Of a stretch of DNA of 64,000 nucleotides, positions 40,301-49,300 are shown piece by piece. Where the stretch lies: positions 121,518 to 185,517 of the forward strand of contig BEXV01000089.1 in NCBI GenBank assembly GCA_003118195.1, written 5' to 3'. Both the position numbers and the translations under genes were made by a program. Below the pieces are notes generated by a model. That model saw only the letters and a list, made by a program, of their open reading frames with translations. It searched no databases and had not been told where the DNA came from. The stretch comes from Hemicentrotus pulcherrimus. Taxonomy: Eukaryota > Echinodermata > Echinoidea > Camarodonta > Strongylocentrotidae. The first letter of the stretch is position 1; every line of letters begins with the position of its first letter.

Positions 40301-43300
40301 AAAATTTCTCAGCGCACAAAGATTTATACTGTTTAATCTTCTTGTAAGAGTGGGCACTCCACGACACGTTTAAATGTTGATCTAACACTTCAGATTTTAG
40401 AGCGTAATTTCCTCTCTTAAACGTACCCTAGTTGAAATTAGTCAGATCTGGCAAATCTAGGGATATCTCTTTTATAATGGAATGGCAAATTCCATCATTA
40501 AAAATATTCTGTGTTAATATCATCAAAAATAGACACTGCACGCTATTCAAATTGCACTTTCCCAATACACCAGAGCATGCGTGCGATATGAGCAGCGAGG
40601 TTATCATTTCTTCTGACGTAAATACGATGTAAATCAACAACAAAATTATAATATCTGTTCATTCCACTATTGTGATCCATCACCTTTCTCATGCACCAAA
40701 ATCAAGGATCGCGTTGTTATAGATACATAAAATCTCCATAACAATGAAGAATGGAAACCTGTTGAACTCTTGCTTGGTAATCCTGCAAAATGCTGCCCAT
40801 CAATCTATATACAAGCTATGAATATTCTTTACAATGTACCGGGACAACCAAACTGTTACCAAACACCTTTTCTGCGTGTGGATTTAGAGAGGCTTATATA
40901 TATACTAAGCCTTTAAAACTGTATATGGAGGTAGACTACAATCAGTTTATTGTTCATATGATTATATCAACTATTCATTAAATTCGTGTTCATATATGGG
41001 AGTACTTTCAAGATAACATATTGGTGAAGTTTTTTTTTTTTAATCCTATGCGATAAGTATATTGTATAATGTTTAGTAACGAATACCTTTTTAATTTTTT
41101 ATTATAAAGAAAGGGTCAACCTTTATCTAAGGATTATGTCCTTGTCCAATATGTTCTTATTATGTTGTATGAAATGTTTTTTTTTTAATGAATGAAATAA
41201 AATTGAATTGAATTAAATTAAGTCGTATTATTTAATCCTTTTTCAGTGACAAAATATCAGCGGAATAGTGTTTTACCCACATTGTTGTTTCGTCCCCCTC
41301 GACCCAGGTGTATAAAATGGATACCTGGAAAATCTTTGGTAGCAATGATTGCAGCAGGTCTCTCCTGTGGATTAGGATACCTTATGTATAAAACATCGTA
41401 CTACTCCATAATTATCATTTCCATGGTTAGTTTGAGGAAAGAAATTTTAAAACGACGTTATCCATTAAAAAAAAGTGTGTCTGAAACGGATAAAAATGAT
41501 ACTGATAATAATTATACTAGAAATGATTTAAACAATAACAACTTTAATAATGATGATGATAATAATAATATTTTTTAAAAATCTGGATTTATATAGTGCC
41601 TAATACGAAATGTCATCTGTAAGCGCTCCACCAATATTATTACCCCGACCATCGGATTCATTCACACACGATGTGCACCATTTACACTACCCGGAGATTA
41701 TTCCTGGACATAGAACTTGAAAATTGACTCATATTATTATTTATTCCGAAATGAGGACATATTCGACGTATTTTTGTCCGCACTTACACTGCTGTGTGTT
41801 ATCTTCATAAGATATGAATGTACTGAAACGATTCATACGACTCGTACGCATACATAAGACATTGGCTTAACTAATTGACCGTTGCTATGGATATGGATAA
41901 CATTTAATAAACATTCATCAATACATTTATCAGAAATAGGGTATATCTTGTGTGCCAATATTGGCAAATGAAATATATGTATGCTAATTTGTAAAAGAAT
42001 CAATAATACGCTTTAAATGTTCACAAGTAATTTTTGTTATGCTTCCTTTGGGAAGCAATTCCGTTAATATCCATTCGATATATTATTTTAATGCGATATT
42101 ACAAAGCGATAATTAAGAACACAATCGCAAAGACGTTTAAGAAATCAACTGCAGGGCAATTTCGATATACTCTTATCTATTGCCTATATAAATAGGGATT
42201 ATGTTCGGATTATGTACTAGTTCATTGTACCGTTGGCAAATTTGAAAAGGTGTCGAACAAGCCTATTAAGATCGCCTTCGGTTGATTTCTTGGAAGTATT
42301 TGCGATCATGTTAAACCTACTTCGTCTATGTTGTTTCTCCAACTTGTCATTATTTTGTTCTTTAAAAAAAAAACTTTTGAGAACGTTTAAGAAAGGTTTG
42401 TCCGACGTGGATATCATCTTGAAGGGAAGGTTGATTTCTGGTAAAGGTGAACAAAGATTTGTAAGCCTTCCAGTTATGTTTACGATAGTGTAGTAGAATA
42501 TTATAGATTGAAGAAATGTCTCTTGAAAATACCCTCACATTCGTGAAAAGTAATATCTGAAATGTTTGAATCAACGATCATGCCACATGTGTGTGAAGTC
42601 CCATATTTACCTTTGTGTGATAGGAGCTTATGACTGCCAATAACATTAGGTCAGTTTCTTATAATGTTGATGATTCTAGACCCTCGCAGTACGCACCAAT
42701 CCTTATGTACTACATTAAAAACCTTCCGAAATCGCTTCCAGGCAGTTCCTTTCAGACTGTAATTGCTTGACGAGAACTCAGCTTTGTCTTTAAAGGTAAA
42801 GACCAGTTATGGTCATGCGATTGCATTGTGAAAGAAACGTTGTGGAATCGATCAGAAAAGGTTGATCATCTAGCATCGAACATCTGCAAGGTTCTGGAAT
42901 CATCAAAATGATAACAAAATTGGCCGATTCTTCGTAAGTTACAAGCACTATACACAGAAAGATGTATATGGGACTACCCTATATCTCTCACAGACCATGA
43001 GAGAAACAAATTTACCAAATATATGAATTAGTAGGTGGTATCCCGGTAAATTTTGTATCATCATGTATTAGTCCAAAAATATTCTGGCGCATGATTGGTA
43101 ATGAGAGCTTCCATTTCATTTTTTTAAATTGGGGCGTTTCCAATACTGGTCTTTACCTTTAAGCGTCGCGACATCAAGGGTAGTCAATTTTAGGTATTCT
43201 GAGGGTTAACCCAAAAGACAGTACCGAAATAAATCTGAATCAAGCATAGACACGATCTGACTATAGACTCGCCCAAACTAGCCTCCCCGAAGATCAGTCA

Positions 43301-46300
43301 AAGCACTGTTCTCACTGCCTTGACTGGCCCCTGAATAATGTACAATGTAGTTTAAACGATTGAGGAAATATTTCTATAAAGAAACGGTACAGTTAAAATA
43401 AGATTGCAACTACTTAAACTAAAGGGTGATTTCAATACCCTATTGCATGTCCCATGAAAATCATGTTCAAAATTACATAATTTGTCACTTTAATGTTTGC
43501 ACATTTCAAAAGGGTACGTACAAGGCCATTGAAATCGCCCAACTATAGGTTGATTTTTCGAACAGAGTTGAAATCGTGTTTTATGCAAACACGCCATTAA
43601 TCGTTTGTAATGGATCGGGAAAGGTATTAGAGTTATGGTTGTTTACTTTAATTACTTTTTTCTTCATTCTACATACAACAATTAAACACTTAAAGCACAA
43701 TAAACAATATACACAAATGTATGTATAAATCAATGCGAGGTAGAATAATTAACGTAGCTCCATTTTTGATATTCTAATTATTCTATCTTTAAACCAAGCA
43801 ATGATTATTTTTTTATACCCACTTGAATCACATGTTTTTTAATGCGAATGAAAGAGGGTAATGACTTGGAAGCAGGTGCTAAAATAAAGCGGTGGTTGTG
43901 ACAAAGAATAGGAACCACGGCTTACAAAATGAAATAAAGACATTTTCACCTGTTTAGATTCGTGATGTAATCTTGGAAACTACTGACAAAAATATTACTA
44001 TTATAATATGAGCTTCCTCTTGAAATTATTTGAAAAAACATTTCTCAAAGGGATAGTGAAAAATCAAAATCAAAACACTTACAAAATTGCAGAGTTTTTT
44101 GGAGAGTACTTGAACTAGTTTCCTATTATTAATATAAAAAGGGACTATTGATTTAATGTGGCTAAATCCACTTCTACCAACGTTGTATGTCACAAATGCA
44201 ACGGTTTCTAAGATGTTATCTTTCAATGAGATTGCCTAGGAAAAAGAGACTTCCGTTTAAATATTCCTACTTCACTTCCGGTCAAATATACTCGGTTTAA
44301 CCTTCCAACCCACGATTACAGGAAAGCATCTTGTTCACACGCTCAATGGGACTTAACGTACTCACATTATTAGAGTTCACCCAGTGTGAACGTCTCTCTA
44401 AATTTTAAGTTCTCCGAGTTTAAAATCTATCGATCGCCACCTGGTAGCCTTATCCAAACGCATCTTAGTGCAATCTGGCCGGCTGAACATTCCTTGATCG
44501 GTAATTCCACCCGCTAGAGAATCGATCTCGATCGTCTGTTTACAGTTGCCGCTGTTTCTTTCTTTTTTTACGTTTTACTTTGAAAATTATTTATTTCTTA
44601 AGCCCCACCGTGGTTAGATCTAAAGCTTACCTGTTCTCTAAATAGGACTGTATTTTTTTTTTGTTAATAAAAGTCCCCTTTGAATCTTACTCCTTTCAAT
44701 TTACAATCGCCCATGTATTTTGTTTTATTATTCTTTTATACTGTTCATTTAAAAAAAATTGATATGATTAGTTTTCAACACAAACAATGAAGCTATCAGG
44801 AATCGTTTCTATAAATGAAAGTATTTAAATGTGTGAATATAACATTTATGCCCCAATACCAAGATTTTATGTTCAAAATTTAAAATGAACAGTATTCCTA
44901 AACTGTATTAAATTTATACGTATATACAATATAAATGCCATCGTGTGTTAACCAGAGAAGATACTTGTATTTAAAAACAAAAGAAAATAAATGGGAGCCT
45001 TGTATACATGCATTTTCTAATAACTTAGTGAGATAACTAAATTACCAGTGAGAAAATTTATCCATTATCATATTAAATGATGATGAATTCCTTATTTAGA
45101 CACATAGTAATGACATACTGCACCTTTATCACACACGCAGACACTCACACACGCACACACGCACACACGCAGGCACGCACGCACACAGCACACACCCACA
45201 CACACAATAATACCTCAGTCACACCGAGACAAAAAAAAACGACCAAGCAAAGCAAATTACATTACCCTGAATTGCAAAGAAATGGCTGGGTTTGGAGTCG
45301 GTGTGGTTCATACTTCAGTCCAACCGACGAAACCGGTCCCAGACCGATACACGATAGAAAAAGAAAAAAAAAACATGACCTTACACGAATTGACAAGAAT
45401 CGTGGTTAATATGGGACCGATTTACCGGTGTGACTGAGGTACAAACTGTCTGGAGAACCACGAGCGCAACTCAAGGGGATGTCAATGCAACACATGTGTC
45501 ACAATTCTCACATTGTGATTGAATTCACTTGGGTTAAATTGGGGTCTGGGGTACCGAGGTGACTGATATCACACTATTATCATGCTAACAAAATATAGGC
45601 CAAGGTACAATCTCTACAATGTATACATGAAAGTCCGGTTCAACATGCGGGATATGGTTACCACTCAGAAACATAGTCATAAATCTCTCTAAAATGCAAG
45701 CACAAAATATTGTAGGAATGTATTAATGAAGGAGTAATGCAGGGTATTTACTCTTTCAGGAGTTTTGAGCATGTTTACCAGAACTTTAAACAAAAATCCA
45801 TTCCCCCATCTAAATTGTATTATTTTATTTTTCATCTTATTTTAAAAAAAATACTGGTATAAAAATGGAATTTTGACTTAAGCTAAAACTTTATTGAAAA
45901 AACATCCTCTTTACAAAAAAAAAAAATCAAATTGACAATCTTAATCAACAACCTCATGTTATGCGCTTAATCTTTAATATTTTGTTTTTCACCAAATACT
46001 CAAATAATATTTAGTCAATACAGCAAGTACCCAATGAAATTGACACACTAAGAATTCCTACATGATAAGGTAAAACGTTGTGTCCCATTTCTCTACACAT
46101 TGTTGACTGTTATATATTCTATTGATATTATGTAACGCAACTACAGGGGATGCCTACAGATTAAGCAAGAAAAAAAAAACACTTAAGGGGAATATAAGGG
46201 GAAAAGCGAACTGATTCACGCCAAACGTATAGAGTCTCGGTATAGTGTTGTGTAAGTCTCTAAAATCAGATCAAAGATGGCTGGGGAAATATTTATTTCT

Positions 46301-49300
46301 TGTCATTGCATTGCATACGCAAACAGTAAAATCAAACAAAAAGGCCTTCACTTTAGACTGGTACCGACAGAAGCTTTATTAAAATCCTCGTACTCGTTTC
46401 AGCAAGTGGGTTTTTCAGACCACGTGACCAAACCAAAACACTGGAGTCAGTGGGGTGTAAAATCACACAGAGAAAAACCACGGACTAAGGAACCTCAATC
46501 TACCTTTAATATTAGGAGACTCCGTGAAGATAAAGTATGGCTAGATGATGATTATTTTCATTACTTCATAATACCCTCTGTGAGATCATAATTAGTTTTC
46601 AATATCTGAGTTAGCATGCTAATACCGGCTAGATTTATGGTTCGTTTAGGAGGGCACTGCACTATCTCAAAATTTCAGGACGTGAAACATAAATTTAGAT
46701 CGTGAGTATGCATGAAGTTTATAAATGGCCATGCAGTCAACCTATCAAACTATGTATAATATGGTTTCCATGACCTTACGTTCTAGATAGCTTTATCCGA
46801 TTACCGGGACAGTGAATATTCTCATTTGAATTGGGTCAATTATCAGAAATTAGGATATATTATCCTCATTATAATTCAGAATAAGCAGTGAAATATCCTA
46901 TCTATTATGACTGTGGCTACTGGGCAAGAATGCTTATATCTGACCCGTTAGTACTCTAATAAATTAGAATGTCTGGAAGCGACGTGATTTGGTGATCATC
47001 GTAGACAGTCGTGGATAGTTGTTAATATTATGCTGCCATACAACTGTCAAAGAACTCAGTTCCTTCAATAAAGAAAGTGGTGTTGGAAATATATATTGTG
47101 ATCGTTCATTTCAGATTGTTATGAACTTGAAGGTATCAACATTCATTTTCTTTCTTGAAATGGTGGCCAGGCTCCAATTAAAAATCATTTAGAATTCACT
47201 TAAAGCCCCATTGTACTACTAGTAGCTACTTGCTCCCAACAATGGTGACCATTGGTCCCCCGTAATCCTCTTTTTCTTATGTAAACTGAGTGCTGAGTTG
47301 ATGGGATAGACACCTGTCAGTGACCTCTCTGGGTGGTCTTATTCCTCCTAGCCAAACTAGTACAGATGGCCTTTAATGTTGAACATACGAAAAAATAACT
47401 GATTCACAGACCATCCAGTTGAACGGTCGGGAGGAAGATGAAAAATCCTTAGAGCAAAAGATCCGAGTATGAGCTCAGTTCAGTTCGATTTATTAACGTG
47501 GTCAGAATAACAAACAAAAAAGCAACAGGAACAGGCATGTAAATACATAATGTAATATATATCAGAATATACAAATCAAGTCAAAATGTAGTTTAGTGGT
47601 TTCAGGATTTTTTTGGACAGAGACTAAAGTTTCATCATAGATTAAGGTGATATGGCTCCAGGATTTAATGTCAGTTGCTAAAAGATGATGTAGTCGGGAA
47701 AGATGAGGCTAAAATTGATATCTCCTTGCACCTATCTCGTTCTTGATTTAGTTCTTATTTTCCAAAAAAAGTCCAACTCATAAACCTTAATGGATCAAAA
47801 TGACTGGAAGCAATATCATTTTAGGAAATGTATACGAAAAGTAACTGATTCATGACAAAATGACAGCAGGATCGAAAGAGCAGGAACAAAGGGTAAGCGG
47901 TTGGAGGGTACATGGATGGACAATGTTACACTGGATTTAGAAGAGAAATGTTTGGTCTCGTTTCCATTGGTCAGAGACCATTTTGAAGAAAAAAAATAAA
48001 TATATATTTAGACTTATACACCATATAAACGTTATTTATCTGACAAAGAAAATAGATGATTAACTGTTAATTACTTCTGAAACGGATTTTGAACTGACTC
48101 ACATGTCAAGTGCTTGTAAAAATGTTGAACGTTTTTTGTAATATTCATTTTACAGTGTCCATAACTTGTCTCAGACCATCCTCAACAGTGGAAAGTAATT
48201 AGTTCATAAGAAATATTAGTAGTGGAAAAAATAACTCTGGACAAAATGTGTGCAAACTCATGGCTAAAAAAGTAGTTTTGGTAGTACCTTAGTTAAAGGT
48301 AAATACCAGTTATGGTCACGCAATTGCATTGTGAAAGAAATGTTGTGGAATCGATCAGAAAAGGTTGATCATCCAGCATCTAGCATCTGCAAGGTTCTGG
48401 AATCATCAAAATGATAAGAAATGTGGCCCATTCTTCGTAAAATTACAAGCACTATACACAGGAAGATGTATCTGGGACTACCCTAGTATCTCTCACAGAC
48501 CATGAGAGAAACAAATTTACCAAATACAGTATATGAATTAATAGGCGGATTCCCGGCAATTTTTTTATCATCATGTATAAGTCAAAACGTATTCTTTCAC
48601 ATGATTGGTAATGAGAGCTTCCATTTCATTTTTTGAAATTGGGGCGTTTCCAATACTGGTCTTTACCTTTAAAGAAATTGTAGGCATCATATATCATTAT
48701 CTTTCAGGCTAATTTAAGCTCCTAAGGATAGATAACAAAAATGAAGTCTTTACACCTTCATACAAAATAGAGAAAAACTAAAATGTTCAGTAACGATTAC
48801 AGGATATGTAGACTGATCCACTAGTACTGCTTGACAAAATACGTATTTATTTCTTATGGTTCGATATACAAAGGTGAACGGATGGTTGTCACGAGGGATC
48901 AAGCTAACCTGTCGGTAATCATGCAAATAAAACAAAAGCACGGGCACACTAAAAAGCAACGAATTGCGACACCTTGGACCCAAATAGAGAAGACCCTGTC
49001 AAAATATACCAGTGTTTTCCTCCTGAAATTTGTTAATCTGTCTCCGGATCCCGCAAGAAACACGAGAGGTGTAGCGACAGAAGTTGAAGTATGAATGAGC
49101 TCTACGCATAACTTTGAAAAAGATATGTGCATTCCGATTTCAAAGGGTTACCCTGTGACAATGTCAAATGCAGAGCGAAATGAGGAAACAGGAAAAAATC
49201 ACATCGTTATCTTGTTTGGTTTCTGGTTATTGCTACCATACGGGAGAGAAAGCAATGTATATTTTGACGGGGATTTTTATTTTTATTTGCCTACCTGCCG

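Noticed and set aside
46277..46591. 104-codon plus-strand open frame in GAD intron 1
   Set aside because: It starts with an ATG but shows no recognisable domain, splice context or repeat relation. It could be chance.
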